Below are positions 30,246 to 41,289 of a DNA stretch of 64,000 nucleotides, one piece after another. A program made the position numbers and the translations under genes. A model generated the notes under the pieces. That model was given only the letters and a program-made list of their open reading frames with translations, did no database searches and was not told where the DNA came from. The stretch is from contig NC_040021.1 of assembly GCF_000972845.2 (NCBI RefSeq), positions 11,374,908 to 11,438,907 on the forward strand. The letters are read 5' to 3'. This DNA comes from Larimichthys crocea. Its lineage: Eukaryota; Chordata; Actinopteri; Sciaenidae. Numbering within the stretch: the stretch's first letter is position 1; each line of letters starts with the position of its first letter.

Positions 30246-32289
30246 GGCTCCCCAAACCCCCACCTTGAGTTCCCTCTTTCACGCTTTATGACTCTGAAGA
30301 TGTGGGGAATCTTCAAGAAAATGTACATTTTGAGGAGGTTGAATTAACTGAATGTACAAAGTCGTCTGAAGGGGAATGTGTTGGAAATTCAAAAAATCTA
30401 CCGTATGACTTAAGAATGTGCCTAAAAAAGAAACACTGGTATGTGTCTTAACACATACTGCAGCTTTAATGTCCAACAAACATCCACGTTGAAGTGACGG
30501 CGGTGAAGCTGCTTGTATTATTTTCTTGTTTGCCCCCATCACGAGGTAGCATTTGGTGATGCAAGAACAAGATTTTCTTGTGAGAAAAAAAAAAAAAAAA
30601 AAACACAGAAAAAAAGAATCAGGACCAAAACAGCTTTGCTTGGCAGAACAGCCCTCCCACACAAAAACATGTTCTACCATCACAGGAATTTTGAAGAGCT
30701 TGGGCCAGGGCAGACATTTCTAATGCTTGGCATTTAGCGCTGTCCAAAAAGAGTTAAAAAGAAAAGAGAGGAGCGCAGAGGAAAGCTGATTAGTCAAATT
30801 CTGCTTTAAAACAGGACACAGAGGCGATACAGTACAAATATAGAAAAACAAAACAAGTCTTTGGCCCAATTTCTGTAGTGAGTTTATTTCTAAGCCTTAA
30901 ATGACCTTAAGGTGCTGGAGATACAGCAAGTCTTTAAAATGTGTGTGAGTGGATTATGATAATTTCAGCATATGTCAAGAAGAATAGTTTATTTGTTTGT
31001 CTGCCTAATGATGACCTTTTTCAGTGAGCTGTAGATACATCTGTTAAAGAGTAATAGAGTTTGAGCTTGACACATCTGCTCACACAACATAAATTCTGAC
31101 TAAAATTTGGCAGAAGCGACAGATATAGCAGAGTGTAACTGCAGCTGTCAACAGCAGTCAATCCACATTTATACTTGGAAAAACCAAAGGCCATTTATTT
31201 AGATAGAAAACCAAGATGCCCTCATTTGTGGTCTATCTTCCTTGGAAATGGCCGTGGGAGGTTTCTAATAAACACAGAATTATTGAGGGAAAGTGAAGAA
31301 TTGTGTTAACGCTGATGACCGTAAAAATAACACTGACACGCATATTGTGGGTTTAATTACAGTGAACGCAGATAGATTTTCACTTTGAAACAAAGGACAT
31401 GTATGAGTCACTGTAGAAAGGTGTAAAGTCCAGTTTATCACGCTGATATGAAGTTATTTTAACCCCTCAGAAAGCACTTGATCAATATTCAGATATTTGA
31501 GTACAATAATAACTGTAGTTGAAATAATGGTCATTATATTGCTGCCGGCATAGTGGTTGTGGTTGACCACAAATGTCACCTGTTTGTTGTGAAAAACAAA
31601 TTAGTCTAGCCCTGTGTTAGTCTGGGAAACAACATGGTGGTAAATTCCCACAATGGTGGGAAATTATCACCAACCTCCAGCCAAATGTCGGTAATGAAAG
31701 TGGCTGGTAGACTTCAGACACAAAATACTTTGTTTACTATTGTGTGGCTGGTGAATATGAACATTTATCTGTCATTGGCTGATGGATGTACATTATAAAA
31801 CATTAATTTCCCACCTACCCCTTACAAAGTTTAAAATGAGGTAATACAGGCTGTTCTGTGTTTAAAGATGATTTAAGACAGGAACATTTCTTCAAATTAT
31901 TCCAAAATGTTGTATTGTGTTGTTGCGTCATTTTGAATGTGAGGCAACACTTCCTCACCAACTGAGAACATTTGCAAGTATTCCACTTTATAATCTGTAA
32001 CAACTGGATCACCATGGAAAGACAAATCTTAGATTATAACTTATATACATATCCATTGTACTGTTACACCTTTTATATTGGATGTATAAGGATCTTTTGA
32101 ATGTGGAAACACACACGACAACTTTCTGATTTCTGAACATCATGCGTGGAGATATGATGTTGATAACATGTTGTGACATTTCAGTAGAATGAACCATAAA
32201 TTTAAAATTGCTAATAAAAACCTGAAGTTTGTTGAGGGTTTTCCTGTACAGCATACTGTATTTTAACAGACATCTTGATTAAAAGATGT

Positions 32290-32490
32290 TTACAGTCTCC
32301 AACTGCAGGACATCATGCGGCTGGTGTAGTTGCAGGTGTCCTCCAGGTGGAGGCGGTGTAGAAGCGGCAGAGCAGCAGGTTTGTGAAAGATTTTGATGAA
32401 GCTGTTATGTGGTGTAATAACATAATGTTTGAGTGAGTGTGTGACAGTAGTTAATTGATGAGGGCTTTGACTTCCCACTGAGGTTGCCAA
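32290..32490. repeat. Diverged direct duplicate of the 7SL 3' flank (copy 1)
   Basis: Shares GTAGTTGCAGGTGTCCTCC and AGGTGGAGGCGGTGT plus flanking matches with 34118-34320. Small indels shift frames between the copies, so conserved coding is not supported. Confidence 0.6.
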
Positions 32491-32999
32491 AACTTCACAG
32501 GGGGTTATGAGGCCTTCTTGATTTTAAGAGCTGTAAGTCAGCCTATAACTAGAAGAAAGAAAACTAAATACACGTTTTGATTGTTATTTAATATAAATCT
32601 CACAGGATAAGGGAACGTGAAGATCCGAACACAAACTATATTCACTATTCAGATAAAAAAAACCACAGGATTTGGATAAAACATAACACAGACAGACAAA
32701 TGTATAAAAAGGTTCTGATAATATCATGAAATCTCACCTCTGATGCAATATTTACAGGAAATTATCAGCTCGAACGTCATCCAAATTCCTCCTTTTACAC
32801 AAACATCCTGCAGTTTTTGTGTTCGCTATTTTTGGGTCGATTGTACAGTTTATCAGTTGTCCTGTACTAATATCGTTATGCAGTGAATGTAATGCAAAAT
32901 GTCCATAAAATATGTTGCTCAGTCAGGGCTGCTCAGTTTACTCGGCGACAGAAAATGGGTCTCTCACAGGAAACATTTAGGAACTACTCCATGAACTGA

Positions 33000-33215
33000 A
33001 TGTGGACATCCATCCTAGCTGGCGTTGGGCAAGAGGTGGTTTACGTTCATCACAGACAGTGACACATAGAGACAACCATTCACACTTATGGGGAAATTAG
33101 AGTCACCAATTCACCTACTAAGTGTATGTCTCTGGACTGTGGGAGGAAGCCGGAGTACCTGGAGAGACCCGAACATTCAAACCAGGAGCCTTCTTACTTC
33201 ACTGCTGCCCTGAAT
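33000..33215 (-). repeat. Teleost dispersed repeat, family D
   Basis: Reverse copy of the family read forward at 45785: CTCTGGACTGTGGGAGGAAG, AGAGTCACCAATTCACCTAC and ACAACCATTCACACT match it. Confidence 0.65.
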
Positions 33216-34117
33216 GTGGTCAATATAAAATATAAACATGTGACACATTATGACTGACAATACAACCAATAACAACGTAGTAGTATGATAATCAAAAACA
33301 ATACAAATCAACAGAAAATCAATTTGCTAAAAGTAACAAAAGTTTATACAGCAATGCACAAAACTTCAAAATCTGAGTAAACCTTTGTGTCGCCAAACCT
33401 TAAAGAGAAATATTTCACCTTGATGAAAACCAGTTAAACACCGTGAGATGAGACATCAAACAACATATGATTGTTCACACTGAGGGGAACATATGAAGTC
33501 AAGTTAGCAGGATGGGCGCCTGTAGTTTCAATGGAAAACAACTGTTCCCCCACTTTTTAAACAGGTGTTTACTTGTCACACTCCACACATTATGACCCGC
33601 CTGTTACCCTTTGAAAAAGATCAAACTGTCCATGTCCTCACAGTGTGGGATGAAGCGTTAATCATCCTGCGTTCTGGCATTTTGGCTCTGCTGAGAACAC
33701 ACAGAGTCAGGTTAGCAGGTTAGGCCTTTGTGGGTTTTTTGCCCTTTTGCAAGTGACTAAAAGAAACTGTGTGAAGGCAGGCGCTGAAGACGTTTTCTGG
33801 CATGTTCCAGGTCTTTAGATCACCGGAGACACTGTAGACTAAATCTATAGTTAATTTATGTATCTCAGCAAAACAGCCATGAATTAATGTGAGTGAGCTT
33901 CATCTTAACTTAATAATAAACATCACTCAGTCTTTGCGACCCTGCAGACACTCCCTGTTCTGTTGTAATTTGTGGTTTCCCTCCATGTTTCCTTCATCTG
34001 AACGGTTGCTTCACTTTCACTAGAACGAAACTATCGCCACACAAAAAAAAAACTGATAAAGCTGAATGGAAAAGTGTGTTTCTGACAACAGGAAGCCGTT
34101 TCATGTTTGTAGTTTTT

Positions 34118-34320
34118 TTAGTGTGTCTCCACCTGCAGGACGTCAGCGTTCAGTGCGGCTGATGTAGTTGCAGGTGTCCTCCAGGTGGAGGCGGTGTGGA
34201 AGCAGCAGAGTTGGCCGGTTTGTGAGTGTGTTTCACGGGTTAAGAAGATGAAGAAGCAGCGCTGAAGCTCCGTGTGGAGCAAAGATATAAAGTGTGAGTG
34301 TGCGTGTTGTGACAGTGGCT
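34118..34320. repeat. Duplicate block next to the 7SL 3' end (copy 2)
   Basis: Same orientation as copy 1 at 32290, ending immediately beside the 7SL terminator. Confidence 0.6.
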
Positions 34321-34334
34321 CCACGCTGAGTATG

Positions 34335-34633
34335 AAAAGACTGAGTCCCGCTGTATTACTCAGGCTGCACTACAGTGTCTATTCACAGGCGCGATCCCAC
34401 TACTGAGCGGCACGGGGGCTTTGACCTGCTCCGTTTCCGACCTGGGCCGGTGCACCCCTCCTTAGACGACCTGGTGGTCCCGGGCTCCCCCAGGAGCACC
34501 ATATCGATACCGAACTTAGTGCGGACACCCGATCGGCATAGTCCACTGCAGCTCAGAGCTCCTGAGCTCAAACGGTCCGCCAGCCTCAGCCTCCCAGTAG
34601 CTTGGATTACAGGCGCGCGCCACCGCACCCGGC
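34335..34633 (-). ncRNA. rn7sl: 7SL RNA (signal recognition particle RNA)
   Basis: RNA scaffold of the signal recognition particle, which targets secretory proteins to the ER. The minus strand starts GCCGGGTGCGGTGGCGCG and proceeds through the Alu domain (CCTGTAATCC, GGGAGGCTGAGG). It then runs through the S domain: ATGCCGATCGGGTGTCCGCA, ACCACCAGG, CTAAGGAGGGG, and the SRP54-binding helix 8 GGTCGGAAACGGAGCAGGTC (about 34420-34444). It closes with GTAGTGGGATCGCGCCTGTG and ends in a T4 pol III terminator at 34335-34338. Length is about 299 nt, the same as human 7SL, and all core motifs are intact. The Alu-like part is expected because primate Alu elements derive from 7SL; this is not human contamination, since the S domain is present. 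Confidence 0.95.
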
Positions 34634-34655
34634 GAGGAAGACACGAGCGCATAGG

Positions 34656-34683
34656 ACTTTTAACATCGACTCAAGTGACGTCA
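34656..34683 (-). promoter_or_regulatory. 7SL upstream promoter: CRE and TATA-like element
   Basis: TGACGTCA (34676-34683) lies 43-50 bases upstream of the RNA start, the same place as the ATF/CREB site known upstream of vertebrate 7SL genes. A TTAAAAG stretch at about 34656-34662 (-23 to -29) is in the TATA position. Together with the intact RNA and the T4 terminator this supports a transcribed gene rather than a retrocopy. Confidence 0.7.
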
Positions 34684-35446
34684 CCACGCGGCTTCTAGTG
34701 GCGGGAAAATGAAACTGCAGCTGCTGTGATGAAGGTGGAAAAAAGGATCAAAACAGCAGCGAGAACTCGACAAATACGTGGTTATTTTTCACACTTTCAC
34801 ACATTTTAACGACAAAGTCTCTTATAATGATATAATATTTATAATAAATTATCAGAATATATCTGTTTAATTCACTTGTATGTAATGTGTTACACTGAGC
34901 AAATCTATAGATTAAATAAATATGTTATAACAGGTCCCCTTATTTAACACAACTGTATCATAATAAAAAAAACAAAAAAACAAAATATAAAATATATATA
35001 TATATATATTATATATTATATTATATTTAAATTATTAATAATAAAACACAAACTAGGGCTGGCTGACGACCTCGTCTTGTCCCCAGTATGATGTGTAAAA
35101 TAATAGAGAAATAAGGAATTAGATTACATTAGAAAAAATAAAATTATATAAAAACTATATACATTTCAGATATTTTCTATACTGTATTGAAACAGTTGAT
35201 TTCCTTCAAGATTTTCAACCCTGGTTCAAACGTGTAAACACTTTGTGACTTTGTTTTGCTGTATAAATAAAGTTTATTATCATTTTACAAAAAGGTCAAA
35301 TCTTGACTTCAGAGATAAGAAAGCAGTAATGGTGTGTCAGCATCTCATGGTTCATCAGTAGAAAACTTCTTTTTCCAATAACAGTGAATTAAATCTATGA
35401 CTTTCCAAAAGAAAATAAATTGTGTACATTGTTTTGTTTTAAATAT

Positions 35447-35457
35447 TTTATTTTATT
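35447..35457 (-). promoter_or_regulatory. zc3h14 candidate polyadenylation signals
   Basis: Two overlapping AATAAA hexamers on the minus strand (35447-35452 and 35452-35457), about 355 bases after the zc3h14 stop. Another AATAAA lies at 35273-35278. Which one is used cannot be told from sequence. Confidence 0.4.
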
Positions 35458-35811
35458 GTTTGATGTCCTGTGCTCTGTCTGTGTGTCAGAGGCTCAGCAA
35501 TATAAATGTCTTGATCTTTCACTTTATCAAACAGTGAAACCAACAGTGACCGTCAGTGATGAACCTGAACACATTGTTAAGAATGAGACAAATGAGATAA
35601 ATGTGAAGTCTTTTAATATTCTCAGATAATCAGAAAAAACCTGACCTGTTTACGTTACAAAACACTCTTAAAAATCAGTCTAAACGAAACATTAAAATGA
35701 AATGAAATAACAGTTAAATCTGAGAATGAAGTTCCATGAACACGGATACAGATCATCTTCCACAGCTTCACGAGTTAACCATCAGACTTCTGTCAGACTC
35801 CCTGGACTTAA

Positions 35812-38800
35812 TTAGCTGTGGGAGAGAAAAAGAAATATCATTTAGCAGGTGCAAAAAAAAAGAAGATACATTTCAGCCTTATTATGGCTTTATGATCAAT
35901 TATTATTAGGATCAACAAACTAAAAAACTGAGGCATTTGTTAACCTGCTCTGTGTTTTTGTCCACTTCAGGGCACTTCTCGGAGGCACAGACGTGGTCGG
36001 GTGGTAGAAGGTACATCCGGCTCGTTTGCACTGCGCTGCGAAACGACACGGCTGTAGAGAGGAACGACATTTAGAAAAGTCAGACGACAGCACCTCAGTG
36101 CTTGTACAGAATGTGGAAATATTATCAGTTTTTAATTAAAGCACTTCCTCATTAACCCTAAATCCAAGCTCGGCATCTACACTTCAGAGTGTTTTACCTT
36201 GGGGTGATAAAACGGACAGTCCATCTTCTTGCAGTCTGGGAAAAATCGACACACACTGGTGGTGTGCGCCGGCTGCACGGCTGTGGACACAAAGAGTCGG
36301 TTTTCATTTAAAACTGTGCTGTAGGCACAGAGAGAGAGTATGTGCTGACAGAGGTAATGTGAGAGTACCTGGCCTGGGCGGAGGAGCAGCTGCGCCTCTG
36401 CGGCTGACATGAGTGAAAGGACAATCTGGCTTGCTACACCTGGCGTCGTATTTACAATTAGGATGAACGAAAAGGCATTTATCCCCAAACTTGCAGCTGG
36501 GAAAAGTCCTTCAGAGAAAGAAAACACAATTAAATCATGAATCATGCCTGACTGACTGCTTTCCTTTGGTTTATTAACAGAAATACTCACTTGCACTGTG
36601 TAGTAGGGTGATGGTACGAACACTCGTCACCACTTTTACAGACAGGCCAGAACTTGCAGCGTTCCAGCACCTTCTGTTTCTTTACAGGGACCTCCTCCTC
36701 CACCACCTCCATGTCCATCACATCATCTGTCAGAAGACGACAGAATGTGAAGGAATATTAAAGGAACAAGTAAAAACCCACAACCCTTTACTACATCACG
36801 TTGTAAATGTGTATTATCCCTGAACCTTCTGACGATGCGATGCCTCTCTGTAGTCTGTGAAGGACGCTGACTTTTGGCTCCCTGTTGGCGTGGACGGTCG
36901 CCTCCGTGACCTTTGCGGATGGTCTCACATCATCCAGCTCCATCTCACACTCTGCAAGACCCCCCAGTGGGCTTGGTACGCCGTCTAATGTCACTATGAA
37001 CTTGGGGCTGGCAGAGTCGCCCCTCTCCTTACTGGAGTGAGGAGAAAAAAATCCACAAAACAGAAAGGAGAAAATAAAAAACACATGACAAATCAACAAT
37101 GGCACACACTTTAATGCTTATGGTATATGTGTGTGCGTGTGTGTGTGGGTGGGTGAATGTGTACCTGGCCTGAACAGTGCGTGGCAAAGCAGACTGGACT
37201 TCATCTTTGACTAAAGACTGAAGACGCTGCTGGCTTCTGGTTGGAGGTTCTTGCATTTGTGGTCGACTCACTATGAAGGAGCGGGTATCAAATGGCTTGG
37301 CCTCACTGCCTGCAGCGACCTCGATGCCTGGGGGGTACATCACAAAACACATAAATCCATCACGAAAGACAATCCTCATGGGATATTTGTCATTAGTTAC
37401 TGCTTTTGAATGTTCTAAGCTGAGTAAACATTTGCGGGCTCACCATAGTCACTCTGCTCTCCTCCATCGCTGCTGTCTGCTGCCAAGTCCAACTGAAGGC
37501 GTGAAGCTAAGGATTTCACTGGAGCTGGGAGGACGACGGGTCAAACATAAAAAACGTCAACAAAAACATAAGACCAAACCTTCAGTAGTTCATTTCTAAT
37601 TCTATTATAGAAATCACGCCCATAAACATCACTCAATTTTTTGATGTTAGTTCACTTAAAATGAAATTAGTAGCAATATCCTAGTTGTCCTAACAGTCTG
37701 CAGTTTAAATACTGGAAGAATTTTTTACATCAGTTTATTAGTTTGCCTCTCTAAACATGTAGCAACTGTAATTATGGCTTCTGACGATCAGCTAAAGGCA
37801 CTCCTCCACACGCCTTCACCTACCAGCTGTTCTGGAAGGAGGTAGCTCTGCGGAGGTGTACGCCTGAACCCTCGGGGCCAAGCTGTGGAGGTGCTCCTGG
37901 ACCAGCTGGATGGCTGCAGTCATCTCTTCGCTGCTGGCCAAGCGAGTACGAGGTGCCACAGGAACAGTCTGCCTCTGTGGTACTAGGAAAGGGGGGAAAG
38001 AGGAGTCAATGGAAGAAAGGTGGTAGCGGCAAATGAGGTGGTTCATGGTAACGGGGTTAAAAACATACTTGTGGGGTAGGCTGTGGTTTTGGTGATCGAG
38101 TCCTGAGCCTCAGAGATGGCCTTCAGAATCAGATTCCTGTTGGCTTGCTTGGCTGGAGGGAGAGTAGGTCTGAAATAACAGAAACCAGCAAAGAAAGTCA
38201 GCTGATAATTTAATATAGCAAAAAATAAATAAATACGGTAAAAATATCATGAGGTGTTCACACTGACTTGCGTTCTGGTTTGGAGGGTAGGGACACTCTG
38301 CTGGACAGGCCTCTGCCTCCGTAGCCTGTATCTTCCTCCTCCATGTCATCGCTGTCCTCGTCTGCTGCTCGGCTCACTCGCACCACCGAACTCGCTACTG
38401 GCGCCTTACGCTTCCGTGACAACTCATCCTGCGGAACAAAGACAGCAGAAGATTATTATTCAGCCCCAGTCTGATGCTTTGCGAACAGCCTCATAGGGAT
38501 CTGTGTATACGTCTCGCTGTCTCGTACCTTAGAGGATCCGGTTCTGGAGGATCTGCTGCCTCTTCCGTCCTGCTGCCTGATGTGGGAGGATCCTTCTGTG
38601 GGTCGACACCTGTCCGTAGAGTTTACCGATGTAAACTTGCTCTGACCCGGTCTGTAGATTTCAGCTGTGGGTCTACTAGCTGCGCCACGTGTTCGGCCAT
38701 GGTTTGTGCCCATTTCCACAGGGTCCTCAGCGATGAGGTCGTCATCCATCTCTGGTTTGATGTCGATAACAGCTTCTGAGGGGAGCGGCTCCATGAGGGG

Positions 38801-39753
38801 CTTCACGGCGGAGGTAAGTCGAGAAGAACTCTTCTCCAAGGCGCCTCTCCTGATGAACAGAGGTATTGTTTTTACATTCGCAGGTGATGTCAGCACATGA
38901 GCACAAAAATGTAAATAAAAAATTCTGGCTTTGCATTCACACCTGCTTTCATGAGCTGAACTGGACACGCGTGCTTCAGTCCTATCGGAGCGTGAGCTGG
39001 ACACCGTCAGCACCTTAGTGTCCTCCGCTCTGCCGTCTTCGCTTACAGACGACCTGCTCTTACCGGCCGCAGCGCCGCCGTCGGACTGTAGCTGGTGTCT
39101 GAGCGATGCAGGCTCTGTAACAACCGTGTAGATGAGTGGAGGAAGAAAAACAAGAGCTCGTCGGAAAAGTGAAACTACAGGTCACGTGAAAAACTTGTAG
39201 TCCTGGTCAATCTTTGGAGGATCTTCGTTGCATTCGCTCGGCTTCATACATCATGTCGCCCATCATACGGATGGACGTGTAATTAACACCACCAGGACAG
39301 GACGGAGACAAAACAATGTAACTATGTCGTCTCTTATCCAGTATTATCAGTCCTGTGTCAGTGTTTACACACAAAGGAAAGTCTGTAACATCTCAAGCTC
39401 CTGTCCCATTGTAACACCTGAGACTTCATGAGCCTCACAGATTAACTACGAAGTCAATGCATAAACAAAACATTTGTAAATGTTGAATATATTCTGGACT
39501 TACCGACAGCGACGGATCTTAACTTCTCCAGGACACCCTGCAGCCTAAAATAATAAAGAACAAACAAAACAAGTTAAGGAGTGTTAAGAGCTGGGAATAT
39601 ATAAATCGGTTGGTTTGTTTTGATCGTACCAGGCGGTGAATTTAATAGTGTTGCTTCCGAGGAAAAGGGAGAGATCATCGGCCATCTGTTGGGAGGTCTT
39701 CTTGTTTGCTACCATCACCATGATGTAGTCAGGGAGCTCTTCATCTACAGAGG

Positions 39754-39798
<45 letters not shown>

Positions 39799-40157
39799 TC
39801 ATGTAAAGTTTGTTTGGAGCCACTGAAGCAGCAACAAAAACCTTTTTGTTTTCTTTTTTAAACTCACTTACCTATGTAAGCACCGAGCTCTTGAAGCTTG
39901 CCTTTGATGGCAGCCTGAAACAGAGCAGAGATGTTATGAAGCTGGATGAATGATGGACAGCACTTCATTATAGTTAACTCGTTAAACAAGCTGCAGACGC
40001 AGTGAAGTGTTGAATGAAATCTTTCTCCGGCCTCGTAAATTAAAAACCTTGTTTCCATCCTGCGTGCTGACGCTAGGCTAACGTTAGCTCAGCCTTTACA
40101 TTCACACTTCGTGTTACTCACTCGGATTTTCTTGCTGATCTCTGTCCCGATCTCCAT
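35812..40157 (-). CDS. zc3h14: Zinc finger CCCH-type protein 14 (Nab2-like poly(A) RNA binding)
   Basis: Nuclear poly(A)-RNA-binding protein controlling tail length and mRNA export. Coding exons: 40122-40157, 39872-39914, 39630-39744, 39504-39544, 38943-39114, 38528-38849, 38268-38428, 38069-38169, 37824-37982, 37444-37518, 37165-37327, 36826-37031, 36591-36726, 36369-36508, 36198-36280, 35945-36051, 35812-35815. Phases close perfectly to 687 residues. Residues 1-78 are the PWI-like domain (GTEISKKIR ... YIDEELPDYIMVMVANKK). RKRKAP at about 248 is a likely NLS. Exon 8 holds ANRNLILKAISEAQ and exon 12 SPKFIVTLDGVPSP, both highly conserved. Five CCCH fingers span about 555-665: CKFWPVCKSGDECSYHH, CKTFPSCKFGDKCLFVH, CKYDARCSKPDCPFTH, CRFFPDCKKMDCPFYH, CRFAAQCKRAGCTFYH. 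The last exon carries one base plus TAA. The exon 12 donor (GTTCAG) is weak. Start ATG has A at -3 and G at +4. Confidence 0.95.
39757..39796. repeat. (CA)20 microsatellite in zc3h14 intron 2
   Basis: Perfect CA run on the plus strand, read as (TG)20 in the zc3h14 transcript. It ends 12 bases before the exon 3 acceptor, in an intron of only 127 bases. Confidence 0.95.
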
Positions 40158-40330
40158 CGTCTGTCCTCGTATTCAGATTAAAAAATAAAAAAAGGTATTT
40201 AAAAAATAAAAGCGAGTGTTGTGGGTTTTGTTTTTTTTGTTTTTCTGCAGCTACACCGCTAACCTGCTGGGACTGACGATGACGCGTGATCACGTGTTGG
40301 ACGAAAGGGAGCCGAGCAGGGACAAACCAG
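40158..40330 (-). promoter_or_regulatory. zc3h14 5' leader and probable core promoter
   Basis: The stretch upstream of the zc3h14 ATG has a T-rich block (plus strand about 40218-40245) and then a more GC-rich segment with CACGTG at 40291-40296 inside the palindrome CGTGATCACG. CACGTG is an E-box bound by USF/TFE-type factors. The promoter space is short: a foldback repeat begins at about 40356. Confidence 0.4.
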
Positions 40331-40355
40331 CAAACTAGAATCTATCCGCGAATTA

Positions 40356-40624
40356 GATAGATTGATAATTATACTTTATTTATCCCAAGATGGGAAATTA
40401 CAGCATTACACACAGTGAGGATAGACAACATAAGAATAAAACTATACATAATAAAATATATACCTCTGTACAATATATTTTATTTTATCGTATTTACTAT
40501 TGCTTTTTTGATATTTTATTATGTATAGTTTGCTTTATAGTATATTTTTATTTTTTGTTGTCACTTGTCACTTGTGTAATGCTGCTGCTGCACTATAATT
40601 TCCCAGCTTGGGATAAATAAAGTA

Positions 40625-40658
<34 letters not shown>

Positions 40659-40660
40659 GC
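40356..40660. repeat. Foldback element of paired LINE-type tails upstream of zc3h14
   Basis: ATACTTTATTTATCCCAAGA...GGGAAATTA on the left is mirrored by TAATTTCCCAGCTTGGGATAAATAAAGTAT on the right. The inner segments AAACTATACATAATAAAATAT and ATATTTTATTATGTATAGTTT are also mirrored, so nearly the whole 280 bases is palindromic. It ends in a TATC microsatellite (40625-40658). Confidence 0.8.
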
Positions 40661-40821
40661 TAGCTATAAAAATAGCTATAGTGAATAAAATATATTACAC
40701 AAAAGTATATGGCAGTGTTTTAAATCATAATCATAACATATAATACAGACATGTTTCTGTCATAAACCATATTATTTGTATATTTGACACAGATCGAGCT
40801 ATATGTTCTGTTCGGTTTGAA

Positions 40822-40907
40822 GGTAGCTGAAGCCAACAGGATGAACAGACTCAGGGGCGTCGCCGGTAGCTGAAGCCAACAGGATGAACAGACTCAGGGG
40901 CGTCGCC
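40822..40907. repeat. Exact 43-bp tandem duplication
   Basis: The unit starting GGTAGCTGAAGCCAACAGG occurs at 40822-40864 and identically at 40865-40907. The second copy runs into a dispersed repeat (AGGAATTTTGGGCCCCATG), continuing to about 40975. Confidence 0.95.
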
Positions 40908-41289
40908 AGGAATTTTGGGCCCCATGACAAAAACATTTAAATTGGGCCCCCTCTGTGCAGCTGTTGTCACCACATCTCTAGGACCTAACTTTCCCATCGA
41001 AAGCTTTAATTATCTCTAATCTCTAATAAGCTCTAATTATTAAAGGCTTGCAACTCTTTTGCGTCTTGTAGTTCAATACTAGTGCTAGCACAATATTTAC
41101 TGCTGGTGATTTGTACATGCATGCAAGTCTGCATACAGTATGCAGTGCAGTTCACTATTTGATGCGAGATTAAAAGCCACGATAAAAATGTGCTAAAGGC
41201 CATTTTTATTTAACTTTCACTGCCCAAAACACGTAAAAACAAAGCGATAATGCATTTCATTGTATTTGAAATATATGGATAATGATGGT

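Larger units (their letters stand above)
29286..34334. other. Interval upstream of batf, no gene recognised
   Basis: Apart from the batf leader repeats, a candidate exon at 30038-30115, a poly-A run at 30584-30602, a dispersed repeat at 33000-33215 and the duplicated block at 32290/34118, I see nothing that reads as a gene. JDP2, which lies next to BATF in mammals, is not present here. Confidence 0.5.
34634..35811. other. 7SL upstream flank and zc3h14 3' flank
   Basis: Contains the 7SL promoter elements, a TA-rich run at about 34993-35040 and the zc3h14 3' UTR. A 69-codon open frame on the plus strand at 35420-35629 has no recognised relatives. Confidence 0.5.

Noticed and set aside
34551..34633. 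Human Alu contamination
   Set aside because: The Alu-like part continues into a full 7SL S domain with fish-specific differences and pol III promoter elements, so it is the native SRP RNA gene.
34375..34698. 107-codon open frame on the plus strand
   Set aside because: Antisense shadow of the 7SL gene.
35420..35629. 69-codon plus-strand frame reading like the start of an Ig-type domain
   Set aside because: No cysteine or tryptophan pattern of an Ig fold and no neighbouring exons; overlaps the probable zc3h14 3' UTR.
36177..36623. 148-codon open frame on the minus strand
   Set aside because: Crosses zc3h14 exons 14 and 15 with intron between; only the exon 15 portion is in the coding frame.
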